NCBI RefSeq assembly: GCF_016901835.1 | Contig: NZ_JACJKX010000001.1 | Coordinates: 1-64,000 of the forward strand | Direction of reading: 5' to 3' | From: Parasutterella secunda | GTDB taxonomy: Bacteria; Pseudomonadota; Gammaproteobacteria; Burkholderiales; Burkholderiaceae_F | Length of the DNA: 64,000 nt | Shown: positions 49,102 through 57,556 of the stretch, one piece after another | How positions within the stretch are numbered: position 1 is the first letter of the stretch | Layout: every line of letters starts with the position of its first letter | Position numbers and translations under genes: made by a program | The notes under the pieces: generated by a model | Databases searched by the model: none | What the model was told of the DNA's origin: nothing | Seen by the model: the letters and a program-made list of their open reading frames with translations, nothing else

Positions 49102-49153
49102 TTAAAAATGGAGTAAAAGTTAATAAAAAAGTAAAGAAATCAAAACGCTAGTG

Positions 49154-49990
49154 TTAGTGACCTTCATGAGCTTGACCGATGTAGACCAAGGTCAACATCA
49201 TCATAATGAAGGCTTGTAAGATAACAATCAACACGTGGAAGAGCCACCAGCAGATCCCTGCCACAGCGTGTCCGAACACACCGAAGATGCTCAGGCCGTC
49301 AAAACCGACCCAAAGACTACCCAACAGTGCAATCAGGAAGAACAACAATTCCCCTGCGTACATATTACCGAACAACCGCATGCCCAAAGAGACACACTTG
49401 GCCAAATATTCAATAATATTCAACGCGAAGTTAAACGGCCAAAGCAAGGGATAGTTACCGAACGGGGCCACGAATAATTCGCGACCAAAACCACCCAGAC
49501 CCTTGATTTTGATACCGTAATAAATCATGAGGAACAGCACGCCCACAGAAATACCCATTGTACCGTTCAAGTCGGCCGTGGGAAGCGGACGCAAATAATG
49601 AATACCAAACCAAGCAGCGATCGTCGGCAACAAATCAACCGGGATCAAGTCGATGGCATTCATTAAAACCACCCAAACAAAAACCGTCAACGCCAACGGA
49701 GCAATAAACGTACGATCTCCGTGAACGATGGACTTTGCTTGTTCATTCACAAATTCGACGAGCATTTCAACGGCACATTGCCATTTACCAGGCACGCCAG
49801 ATGTAGCCTTCTTTGCTCCCTTATACATAAGGTAAAGCGCACAAGCCATCATCAGTATGGAAAAAACAATCGTATCCATGTTGATGACTGAGAAGTCAAT
49901 GATAGATGACTGCCCAGCAGCACCAGCGGTCGACAAGTGATGAAGGTGGTGAGTAATATACTCGGTAGCGGTGAGAGCTTCAGCTGCCAT
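49154..49990 (-). CDS. atpB: ATP synthase a subunit
   Basis: About 278 aa, proton-channel subunit with five to six helices. The essential Arg lies in SLGMRLFGNMYAGELLFFLIA; C-terminal LVYIGQAHEGH-type end. The frame extends 25 codons upstream into atpI; the ATG at 49990, 2 nt after the atpI stop, gives the normal N-terminus (TATEYITHHLHHL). Confidence 0.97.
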   Translation of the reverse strand: MAAEALTATEYITHHLHHLSTAGAAGQSSIIDFSVINMDTIVFSILMMACALYLMYKGAKKATSGVPGKWQCAVEMLVEFVNEQAKSIVHGDRTFIAPLALTVFVWVVLMNAIDLIPVDLLPTIAAWFGIHYLRPLPTADLNGTMGISVGVLFLMIYYGIKIKGLGGFGRELFVAPFGNYPLLWPFNFALNIIEYLAKCVSLGMRLFGNMYAGELLFFLIALLGSLWVGFDGLSIFGVFGHAVAGICWWLFHVLIVILQAFIMMMLTLVYIGQAHEGH

Positions 49991-49992
49991 GT

Positions 49993-50334
49993 TTATTCTC
50001 GGGTTAGAAGTCCCAAAAAGGAACAATTTAAGACCACAATAACCGAAGCGATCATTGCGGGCCAAACCAAGTCCTCATACAACATCACAATCAAGCATAT
50101 CAACAGCGCAATTGCGATGATCTTAACGAACTCGCCAATAAAGAAGAAAAGCGGTGAATAAGTAGGACTCAGCTTAACTAAGACACTCAAATTCAACGCA
50201 AATAACGCATTCGGGATCCAACAGGCAGAACCCGCCAGAAACGCCGAAAGGGCCGCACCCTCCCCTCCGAACAGAGCGGAAAATACAGCAACTCCAATAG
50301 TGGCAACGATTTGCAGAAGTACTATTTTCTTCAT
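49993..50334 (-). CDS. atpI: ATP synthase assembly protein I
   Basis: 113-aa four-helix membrane protein. AFLAGSACWIPNALFALNLS and FFFIGEFVKIIAIALLICL match AtpI, which helps c-ring assembly or ion supply. First gene of the operon, 42 nt downstream of the -10 element. Confidence 0.93.
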   Translation of the reverse strand: MKKIVLLQIVATIGVAVFSALFGGEGAALSAFLAGSACWIPNALFALNLSVLVKLSPTYSPLFFFIGEFVKIIAIALLICLIVMLYEDLVWPAMIASVIVVLNCSFLGLLTRE

Positions 50335-50375
50335 AAAAGTCAGTAGTCGCCCCTACAAACCATTATTCTGCGCGA

Positions 50376-50404
50376 ATTATACGATACGTTACCTATAGAA
50401 ACAA
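50376..50404 (-). promoter_or_regulatory. Promoter of the atp operon
   Basis: On the minus strand -35 TTGTTT (50399-50404), 17-nt spacer, -10 TATAAT (50376-50381, consensus). The -35 overlaps the base of the parB terminator stem. Confidence 0.8.
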
Positions 50405-50439
50405 GGGTTTACACCGATGTTTTAGTCGTGTAAACCCTT
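50403..50439 (-). terminator. parB terminator abutting the atp promoter
   Basis: Perfect 12-bp inverted repeat AAGGGTTTACAC (50403-50414) / GTGTAAACCCTT (50428-50439), 13-nt loop, followed on the minus strand by TTGTTTCTAT. The tail of the terminator is the -35 of the atp promoter. Confidence 0.8.
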
Positions 50440-50468
50440 AATCCTATCGGACATATTTAATTGACTAT

Positions 50469-51356
50469 TTATTCAAAATTTTCAAAGTGGGCAATAATGC
50501 CATCAAATTGATCTAAATCTGAAAATTCAATAATCAATTTTCCCTTTCCTTTCTGATTGGTATCTATTTTTACGGTAGTACCAAAAAAGTTCGAAAGGTT
50601 TTCTTCCAGACGTAAGGTATCGGAATCTTTTCTATTCTTCTTAGCTTCCTTACCCTTTTTCTGCTTTTTCATCAACATTGAGGCCACAAGTGTTTCTACT
50701 TGTCTAACTGAGAGCCCCTTTTTGACAATTTCATTGGCTACTGCCACTTGCATGCCCGGTTCCAAACTCAATAAAGCACGGGCATGCCCCATCGAAATTT
50801 CGTTAGCCATTAAACGTTCTTGGACAGGTTTGGCCAAATTGAGCAAACGTAACAGATTAGTGGTAGCCGTTCGACTTCTTCCGATAGCCTGAGAAGCCGA
50901 TTCATGAGTCATATGAAATTCATCCAGTAAACGCTGAATACCGGCAGCTTCTTCCAAGGGATTTAAATCTTCGCGCTGAATATTCTCAATTAAAGCCCAA
51001 GCCAAAGCTTTTTCATTTGAGATTTTACGAATAAGAACAGGTACTTTTTTCAAACCGGCGAGCTTCGAAGCCTGATAACGGCGCTCACCAGCAATGATTT
51101 CGTATTTATTTTTAGCAATCGGACGGACCAAAATGGGAGAAATCAACCCTTGTTCGCGAATCGACTGGGCCAACTCTTCCAGGGACTCCTTATCCATTCT
51201 AGTACGAGGTTGATATTCACCCGGTTGAATCTTGTCTAATTCCAATTCCGAACTATCATCACCTTTGGCATCTGCCAAAGTAATAACAACATCATCTTTT
51301 TTCCCGAGCAAAGCATCCAATCCCTTGCCCAAACCGCTTCTTCTCTTCACTACCAT
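50469..51356 (-). CDS. parB: Chromosome partitioning protein ParB
   Basis: 295 aa CTP-dependent DNA clamp. N-terminal RRSGLGKGLDALLG, ParB/Srx domain with DKIQPGEYQPRTRMD, SLEELAQSIREQGLISPI and the CTP motif GERRYQASKLAG (about 92-103; most relatives have GERRxRA, here Gln replaces the last Arg), helix-turn-helix TNLLRLLNLAKPVQERL (about 150-190) and a basic/charged C-terminal dimerisation domain. Three parS-like sites lie 1.5-4.3 kb away. One nt downstream of parA. Confidence 0.97.
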   Translation of the reverse strand: MVVKRRSGLGKGLDALLGKKDDVVITLADAKGDDSSELELDKIQPGEYQPRTRMDKESLEELAQSIREQGLISPILVRPIAKNKYEIIAGERRYQASKLAGLKKVPVLIRKISNEKALAWALIENIQREDLNPLEEAAGIQRLLDEFHMTHESASQAIGRSRTATTNLLRLLNLAKPVQERLMANEISMGHARALLSLEPGMQVAVANEIVKKGLSVRQVETLVASMLMKKQKKGKEAKKNRKDSDTLRLEENLSNFFGTTVKIDTNQKGKGKLIIEFSDLDQFDGIIAHFENFE

Positions 51357-51357
51357 T

Positions 51358-52149
51358 CTATTTCTCCTTGCTTTGCTTCTTGTACTTTTTCATACGTTTC
51401 AAGAATTCTGCACCGAACTCCTGATAGGCTTTGGCACCTTTACTGGACTTATCGTACAAGACACCGGGCAAGCCATAACTCGGTGCCTCTGCCAGGCGTA
51501 CGTTTCTAGGAATAACCGTCTTAAAGACTTTATCTCCAAAGTACTCTTTTAATTGCTCACTCACTTGTTGTTGCAACGTGACTCGCGGGTCAAACATCAC
51601 TCGGAGCAAACCGATTAACGTCAGATCCGGATTCTTAGCAGCCTGAATTCGCTTAACTGATCCGATTAAATCGGTCAAACCTTCCATTGCAAAGTACTCA
51701 CATTGCATCGGGACAATAACCCCACGAGCAGAACACAAAGCGTTGATGGTCAACATGGAAAGAGAGGGCGGACAGTCAATAATTACAAAATCGTAATTAT
51801 CATTTTGTTCTTTCAGAATATTTTTAAGTCGTTCGTCTCTATCTTCAAGCTGTACTAACTCAACCTCAGCACCGGCTAATTCTCGATTTGCAGGAAGAAT
51901 ATCGTAACCGGCATCTTCCGAATGAATAACCACTTTCTCAAACGACGCTTGTCCGAACAGCAAAGGGTAAACCGTCTCGGTTATCGAATCTTTGCTGACA
52001 CCGCTACCGGTTGTAGCATTGCCCTGAGGATCAAGGTCAATCAGCAAGACACGTTGTTTTAAACCGGACAACGCAGACGACAAATTCACAGCGGTCGTTG
52101 TTTTGCCCACTCCGCCTTTTTGATTTGCCACACAAAATGTTAAAGCCAT
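51358..52149 (-). CDS. parA: Chromosome partitioning ATPase ParA (Soj)
   Basis: 263 aa. Deviant Walker A QKGGVGKTTTAVNLS (about 9-22), switch I region DPQGNATTG, Walker B-like VIIDCPPSLSML. Lacks the N-terminal DNA-binding extension of plasmid ParA, consistent with a chromosomal type. Drives origin segregation with ParB. Confidence 0.97.
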   Translation of the reverse strand: MALTFCVANQKGGVGKTTTAVNLSSALSGLKQRVLLIDLDPQGNATTGSGVSKDSITETVYPLLFGQASFEKVVIHSEDAGYDILPANRELAGAEVELVQLEDRDERLKNILKEQNDNYDFVIIDCPPSLSMLTINALCSARGVIVPMQCEYFAMEGLTDLIGSVKRIQAAKNPDLTLIGLLRVMFDPRVTLQQQVSEQLKEYFGDKVFKTVIPRNVRLAEAPSYGLPGVLYDKSSKGAKAYQEFGAEFLKRMKKYKKQSKEK

Positions 52150-52159
52150 TTTCTAACCC

Positions 52160-52816
52160 TTACATCTTAGGCATTGAAAGCCATAATTCTGAAAAACCTT
52201 GCCAAAAAATTGAAATACCGATACACAATAAAATAAATGCGAAAACCCTAGACAAGGCATCAGCACCCGTTGCGCCAACTGCTTGACTCACACGATCGCA
52301 GTATCGATAACAAACATAAACAGTCAATAAAGTAGCAACTGTTGCCAAAAGACATCCAATAAGATTGGCCGTTCCGTGACCAATCATACCCGTACCGATA
52401 GCAGTCGAAACAGCAATCATTCCCGGTCCCATTGTCAACGGCAGCGTAATGGGATAGAAGGCCATCGATAATAATTTTTTCCTAGATTTTGGCGGTTCAA
52501 TAGTCGAATTCTCGGTATCGTCATGTGTAGCTTCGTTTAAAGCCTTCCATCCTGCAGAAATCAGTACCAAACCACCACCAACTCTGAGAACTCCCATAGA
52601 TATCCCAAAGAAACTCAAAATCAGATGACCAGCAAACAAGCTGACCAACATAATAATCATCGAGTAGAAGACTATTCGATTAACCATCATCTTTCTGGTC
52701 TCTTGGTCAATATTCGGCGTTAAAGCCAGAAAAAACATTGCCCCACCAAAAGGATTCAAGACCGGTATAAAAGACGCGAAAGCAAATAAAAATGTACTTA
52801 CTACTTGATCAAGCAC
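52160..52816 (-). CDS. MarC family (UPF0056) membrane protein, second copy
   Basis: About 218 aa, six helices. FASFIPVLNPFGGAMFFLALT, FFGISMGVLRVGGGLVLISAG and FYPITLPLTMGPGMIAVSTAIG are family signatures. I start at GTG 52816, which has GCGAGG 7 nt upstream; the ORF extends 36 nt further but without a site. Function unknown. Ends 10 nt before parA, so it could be the first gene of a marC-parA-parB transcript. Confidence 0.85.
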   Translation of the reverse strand: MLDQVVSTFLFAFASFIPVLNPFGGAMFFLALTPNIDQETRKMMVNRIVFYSMIIMLVSLFAGHLILSFFGISMGVLRVGGGLVLISAGWKALNEATHDDTENSTIEPPKSRKKLLSMAFYPITLPLTMGPGMIAVSTAIGTGMIGHGTANLIGCLLATVATLLTVYVCYRYCDRVSQAVGATGADALSRVFAFILLCIGISIFWQGFSELWLSMPKM

Positions 52817-53102
52817 ATTAACCTCGCAAGAAAATAAGACCAAGACAAGCAAAATGCATTTTTACATAACTAAATAAAAAAATCTTTAAAACCAAAAACA
52901 CTTTACAAAATATTGTTCCATGTGAAACATATTATATGTGTTATATTTTAAATAAATAATTTATTTGCTTAATTTTTAGGCATATAATATAAATATAAAT
53001 GATTTTTTTATAACGATATCTAATTGATATATATGCGTTTTGTCAATTTTTTGCTTATTTTTTATGCATTTTAATTTTAGGCGATAAGGTGCATATGTGT
53101 AA
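52817..53102. other. AT-rich intergenic region with a parS-like site
   Basis: 286 bp between rsmG and the MarC gene, mostly A and T with runs such as ATATAATATAAATATAAATG. Contains one parS-like 16-mer near 52914. Must hold the promoter for the MarC-parAB genes; several TATA-like -10 candidates exist but none with a clear -35. No gene seen. Confidence 0.6.
52914..52929. other. parS-like site 1
   Basis: TGTTCCATGTGAAACA matches the bacterial parS consensus TGTTTCACGTGAAACA at 14 of 16 positions (mismatches at 5 and 8). Intergenic, 1.6 kb from the parB start. Confidence 0.7.
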
Positions 53103-53744
53103 TTATTGATTGAAAATCACAACAATATTCCTATCTTCATTTAAAAATGGTACAGAAATCTGCACAATCTCGGTTCTGAATGAATCTCTAATAGAATTGA
53201 TTTCATCAACTGGCACCTGTCCTTTTAAAGCAACCCAACAGCCTTCTGGTTTTATTAGATGCGATGATAAATTAATAAAATTTTCAAGTGAAGAAAAGGC
53301 TCTGGAAGAAATAACATCAAAACTCAAATTCTTAAGATTTTCGACACGTGAGTTGAATACTTTAACATTTTTCAACTTTAAGGAAAGAGCAACCTGCGTT
53401 AAAAATGCAGTTTTCTTTCCAACCGTTTCAACAAGAGAAACTGAGACATCAGGGCATGCTATAGCTAAAGGTATAGCAGGAAGCCCACCACCCGAACCAA
53501 CATCCAGGACTTTTGCTCCTTCAAAAACATAGCGTTTAAAAATTGGGACAGCTGCCAAAGAATCGAGTATATGATGAGTTAAAACGTCATCGTTATTTGT
53601 AATTGAGGTTAAATTGTAGGTTTTATTCCATTTATAAAGCAATGCTGAATAAGCATCAATCATTTGAATTTGTTCATTACTTAAAACAATATCCAAACAT
53701 TTGATACCTTCTAATAAGCGAACTTTATTTAAAAAACCTTGCAT
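53103..53744 (-). CDS. rsmG: 16S rRNA (guanine-527-N7)-methyltransferase
   Basis: 213 aa. SAM-binding VLDVGSGGGLPAIPLAIA (about 71-88), VETVGKKTAFLTQ, and an N-terminal helix with YSALLYKWNKTYNLTSI; modifies helix 18 of 16S rRNA. Strikingly AT-rich compared with genes on either side. One nt downstream of mnmG. Confidence 0.96.
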   Translation of the reverse strand: MQGFLNKVRLLEGIKCLDIVLSNEQIQMIDAYSALLYKWNKTYNLTSITNNDDVLTHHILDSLAAVPIFKRYVFEGAKVLDVGSGGGLPAIPLAIACPDVSVSLVETVGKKTAFLTQVALSLKLKNVKVFNSRVENLKNLSFDVISSRAFSSLENFINLSSHLIKPEGCWVALKGQVPVDEINSIRDSFRTEIVQISVPFLNEDRNIVVIFNQ

Positions 53745-53745
53745 T

Positions 53746-55647
53746 TTATTTACTGTACTTTCGAGATTTTATAAAAATTAATAAAAGACTAATTGCCGCA
53801 GGTGTAACCCCACTAATTCTTCCGGCTTGACCTAACGTTTCAGGTCTATGAGCTTTTAACTTTTGACGCACTTCAAACGAAAGACCTTTAACCTTGTCAT
53901 AATCAAAATCAGAAGGAATACGTGTAGTTTCATGTTCAATGAGTTTAGAAACTTCTTCCTTCTGACGATTTATATAGCCAGAGTATTTGGCTGTAATTTC
54001 AAGCTGTTCAATCTCGGATGAAGTTAAATTAACGTTCTCTGATACCAATTTTTCATCTTTATTCTTTAATGTCATCAATGTTTCATGTGAAACATTAGGT
54101 CTGGACAAAAGATTAAAAAGTGAATACTCACGTTCAATGTTACTACCCAAGACTCTCTGTGCTTCTTGATCAGAAATCAACCCAGGATAAATCCAAGTTG
54201 TCTTAAGCCTATTCAATTCTTTAGCAATCGCATCACGTTTTCTAATAAAGAAATCCCAACGTTCATCATTAACCAAACCTAACTTTCTACCAATTTCAGT
54301 CAGGCGATCATCAGCATTATCTTCTCTGAGACTCAACCTGTATTCAGCTCGAGAAGTAAACATACGATAAGGCTCAGTTACACCCTTCGTTATTAAATCA
54401 TCAACCATGACACCTAAATAAGCTTGGTCTCTTCGTGGAGTCCAAGGTTCCTTACCTTTTACTTTCAATGCCGCATTCAAACCAGCTAATAGACCTTGAG
54501 CCGCAGCTTCTTCATACCCAGTAGTACCATTTATTTGGCCAGCAAAAAACAATCCCTCAATTTGCTTTGTTTCCAAACTTGTTTTCAGTTCTCTTGGATC
54601 ATAATAATCGTACTCGATAGCATATGCCGGTCTAATAAAATGAGCATTTTCAAGTCCGGGAATGGTATGCATAAATGCAATCTGAACATCAAACGGCAAA
54701 CTCGAAGAAATCCCGTTAGGATAATAAACGTGTGTATTTAACCCTTCAGGCTCTAAAAATACATGATGTGAATTTTTATCAGCAAACCTGACAACTTTAT
54801 CTTCAATTGAAGGACAGTATCGAGGACCAATACCTTCAATAATTCCAGAGAACATCGGAGAGCGATCTAAATTAGCTCTAATAATATCGTGAGTTTGCGT
54901 ATTGGTATTTGTAATCCAACAAGGAACTTGTTCTGGATGTTGGATTTGCGGTTCTAACAAAGAAAAACTCGGAATCGGATCAAAATCACCTAATTGTTTT
55001 TCACATTTTTCAAAATCAATCGTTCGACCATCGATTCTTGCAGGAGTGCCAGTCTTTAATCTACCCTTCGGGAGTCCCAAATCAATCAATCTCTGCGCTA
55101 ACTTAATACTAGCCGGATCCCCTACTCGACCAGCCGGATAATGTTCTAACCCTACATGGATTAACCCGTGTAAAAAGGTCCCCGCTGTAATAATCACGGT
55201 TTGTGAATAGATTTTTACATTGGTTTGAGTGATAACACCAGCAACCCTTCCACCTTCTACAATTAAATCATCCACCCCTTGTTGGAATACCCATAAATTT
55301 TCTTGTTCCTCAATTCTCTTTCTCATTGCCACTCGATACAATTCTCTGTCAATCTGAGCGCGAGTTGCACGAACGGCTGGTCCTTTAGATCCATTAAGCA
55401 CCCTAAACTGAATTCCGGACTCGTCGGTTACTTGGGCCATAGCCCCACCCATAGCATCCAACTCTTTCACTAAGTGACTTTTACCAATTCCACCAATTGA
55501 CGGATTACAAGATAGTTGGCCGATAGTCTCTATATTATGCGTAATCAATAAAGTTTTACATCCCATCCTTGCAGCAGCTAGACAAGCCTCTGCCCCAGCA
55601 TGACCACAACCAACTACGATTACATCATAACGAACCGGATAATCCAT
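53746..55647 (-). CDS. mnmG: tRNA uridine-5-carboxymethylaminomethyl modification enzyme MnmG
   Basis: 633 aa FAD/NADH enzyme that, with MnmE, modifies the wobble uridine of several tRNAs. FAD motif [21 protein letters not shown] (about 9-29, quoted in part), [33 protein letters not shown]-like [12 protein letters not shown]-terminal helical MnmE-binding domain. AT-rich coding region containing a parS-like site at 54079-54094; a further site lies just upstream of its start. Confidence 0.98.
   Translation of the reverse strand: MDYPVRYDVIVVGCGHAGAEACLAAARMGCKTLLITHNIETIGQLSCNPSIGGIGKSHLVKELDAMGGAMAQVTDESGIQFRVLNGSKGPAVRATRAQIDRELYRVAMRKRIEEQENLWVFQQGVDDLIVEGGRVAGVITQTNVKIYSQTVIITAGTFLHGLIHVGLEHYPAGRVGDPASIKLAQRLIDLGLPKGRLKTGTPARIDGRTIDFEKCEKQLGDFDPIPSFSLLEPQIQHPEQVPCWITNTNTQTHDIIRANLDRSPMFSGIIEGIGPRYCPSIEDKVVRFADKNSHHVFLEPEGLNTHVYYPNGISSSLPFDVQIAFMHTIPGLENAHFIRPAYAIEYDYYDPRELKTSLETKQIEGLFFAGQINGTTGYEEAAAQGLLAGLNAALKVKGKEPWTPRRDQAYLGVMVDDLITKGVTEPYRMFTSRAEYRLSLREDNADDRLTEIGRKLGLVNDERWDFFIRKRDAIAKELNRLKTTWIYPGLISDQEAQRVLGSNIEREYSLFNLLSRPNVSHETLMTLKNKDEKLVSENVNLTSSEIEQLEITAKYSGYINRQKEEVSKLIEHETTRIPSDFDYDKVKGLSFEVRQKLKAHRPETLGQAGRISGVTPAAISLLLIFIKSRKYSK
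54079..54094. other. parS-like site 2 inside mnmG
   Basis: TGTTTCATGTGAAACA matches the parS consensus at 15 of 16 positions (C to T at position 8). Lies in the C-terminal coding part of mnmG, encoding part of NVSHETLM. Confidence 0.8.
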
Positions 55648-55655
55648 TTTTTCCT

Positions 55656-55671
55656 CGTTCCACGTGAAACA
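55656..55671. other. parS-like site 3 upstream of mnmG
   Basis: CGTTCCACGTGAAACA matches the parS consensus at 14 of 16 (mismatches at 1 and 5), with the perfect central CCACGTGAAAC core. It lies 8 nt before the mnmG start codon, overlapping the likely ribosome binding region. Confidence 0.75.
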
Positions 55672-55706
55672 ATAGTCTATTTTTATATTTTATTCTTTAA
55701 AATCAA

Positions 55707-57092
55707 TTACTTACCAATACAAAAACGACTAAAAATCATTCCTAAAATATCATCAGGGGTCGTTTCTCCAACAATTTGCCCCAACTCTTCATTGCAGAGC
55801 CTTAATTCTTCAGCTAACAGATCCAAAGGAGGCTCTGGATAATTGACAAAGTTTTCAGCCAACTTTAAATGTTCATAAGCCTTTGACAACGCCTCTAAAT
55901 GTCTTTGTCTAGCTAGGAATGTTGACTCAGGTTTATTCTCCCACCCTACTAGTTCTAACAGTTTCTTTTCCAGAGCTTCTATACCCATCCCCGTTTTAGC
56001 TGAAATAGTTATCCAGTTAGGGTTGGGTATTGATGTACTCCCTAAGTCACATTTATTTAGAACATGCAGAACCGGAACACCGGCTGAAACTCGTTGCATC
56101 ACTTTTTCTAAGATTTTTTGGCCTTCTTCATCTGAACTCTGATGCGTAGAATCAATCAAATGCAGCACAATATCGGCATTTTCGACTGCCTGCAGAGTTC
56201 TTTCAATACCAATACTCTCAACCTTGTCCTGAGTTTCACGGACACCGGCTGTATCGACCAAACGCAACGCCACACCACCGATACTGATTTCATTTTCAAT
56301 TTTGTCGCGAGTGGTTCCTGCTACATCAGTAACAATAGCGACTTCCGTTCCACTTAACCGATTCATTAGGGACGATTTTCCAACATTAGGGCTTCCTACT
56401 AAGACAACAGTTACCCCCTCCCTTAAAATAGATCCTTGCTGGGATTGATGTTTCAGTCGTTCAAAATCGTCCACAATTTTGTGCATTCTTTCTCGCGCCT
56501 GAGTACTCTGAATGAAGTCAATTTCTTCCTCAGGAAAATCTAAAATCGCTTCTATTAATGCACGTAACTCTATGACTTGATCACCTATTTCATGAACGCT
56601 GTCGGAGAATTCTCCGTTCAGAGAACGTGAAGCAGCCCTGACTGCCCCTTCTGTCGTAGCATCAATTAAATCCGCCACAGCTTCGGCTTGTGACAAATCA
56701 AGCCTGCCGTTCAAAAAGGCCCTTTTAGTGAATTCGCCGGGCTCGGCTAATCTCAATCCACTCGATCTCCCTACTTCCAAAACACGGCGCAAAAGCATCT
56801 GCAATACAACCGGCCCGCCGTGGGCTTGTAATTCAAGCACTGACTCCCCGGTATAGGATCTGGGGGTAGGAAAATAAAGGGCCAATCCTTCATCTATCAA
56901 ACTGCCGCATTCGTCTTTGAAAGGGCGATAGTGAGCATATCTTGGCTTCAGACATTCTGTCGGGCCAAAAAATTTTTCTATAAAAGTCTTTATAAAGCTA
57001 TCTTCGCCCGATAAGCGAATGATCCCCACCCCTCCCCTACCGGAGGCTGTAGCAATCGCCACAATTGGATCTCTATCAGAATTAATGGCCAT
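55707..57092 (-). CDS. mnmE: tRNA modification GTPase MnmE
   Basis: 461 aa. N-terminal tetrahydrofolate-binding domain (IATASGRGGVGIIRLSG), helical domain, inserted G domain with G1 GSPNVGKSSLMNRL (about 232), G3 DTAG in RLVDTAGVRET and G4 NKCD; C-terminal FCIGK with the conserved Cys. Partner of MnmG, with a 59-nt gap containing parS site 3. Confidence 0.98.
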   Translation of the reverse strand: MAINSDRDPIVAIATASGRGGVGIIRLSGEDSFIKTFIEKFFGPTECLKPRYAHYRPFKDECGSLIDEGLALYFPTPRSYTGESVLELQAHGGPVVLQMLLRRVLEVGRSSGLRLAEPGEFTKRAFLNGRLDLSQAEAVADLIDATTEGAVRAASRSLNGEFSDSVHEIGDQVIELRALIEAILDFPEEEIDFIQSTQARERMHKIVDDFERLKHQSQQGSILREGVTVVLVGSPNVGKSSLMNRLSGTEVAIVTDVAGTTRDKIENEISIGGVALRLVDTAGVRETQDKVESIGIERTLQAVENADIVLHLIDSTHQSSDEEGQKILEKVMQRVSAGVPVLHVLNKCDLGSTSIPNPNWITISAKTGMGIEALEKKLLELVGWENKPESTFLARQRHLEALSKAYEHLKLAENFVNYPEPPLDLLAEELRLCNEELGQIVGETTPDDILGMIFSRFCIGK

Positions 57093-57206
57093 AGTTTCCC
57101 CATAAAAATATGGCTAATTATCGCACTCTCAACGATTTGTTTTAAAACCAAAAAACAAAATATTTGCTACATTGAGCACAAATTTAACGAAGGAGCTGTC
57201 CGACAT

Positions 57207-57506
57207 ATGTCTCTGGGAAATAATGAACCCTCTTTTTTTGGTAACGCACTAATAGGAGCCTGCTGCGCGATCGGTACGTCTGTCCCCATTTCTGCCTACC
57301 TGGCTGCATTCATCGGTGATACGTACTTTGTGCGTGTAATGGTTTATGGACTGATCTTACTTTGGGTTATATCAGGCGCTATTACAATATTTTTTAAAAC
57401 CTATCGCTCTGAAACGAAAAAATTGTCTCTTCGTTTCATGATCTTATGGTTTTTATCTGTTTGGTTATGGCCCCTTCTTTTGATCTTCGGCCAGAAACGG
57501 CAATGA
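57207..57506 (+). CDS. Hypothetical membrane protein, 99 aa
   Basis: Not recognised. Three hydrophobic segments (about 11-32, 41-62 and 76-94) separated by short polar loops, with a basic stretch KTYRSETKKLSLR between helices 2 and 3. The ATG has GGAG 9-11 nt upstream (AAGGAGCTGTCCGACAT). The only plus-strand gene in an 18-kb minus-strand block: it lies divergent from mnmE and convergent with yidC. Confidence 0.65.
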   Translation: MSLGNNEPSFFGNALIGACCAIGTSVPISAYLAAFIGDTYFVRVMVYGLILLWVISGAITIFFKTYRSETKKLSLRFMILWFLSVWLWPLLLIFGQKRQ

Positions 57507-57511
57507 ATAAA

Positions 57512-57529
57512 GGGGAGTGTTACCTCCCC
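57512..57529. terminator. Short GC hairpin between the 99-aa gene and yidC
   Basis: GGGGAG (57512-57517) pairs with CTCCCC (57524-57529), 6-nt loop, with modest T-rich flanks on both strands. Probable bidirectional terminator for converging genes. Confidence 0.5.
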
Positions 57530-57556
57530 CCTCTATTTCAAACAAAGATCAGACTC

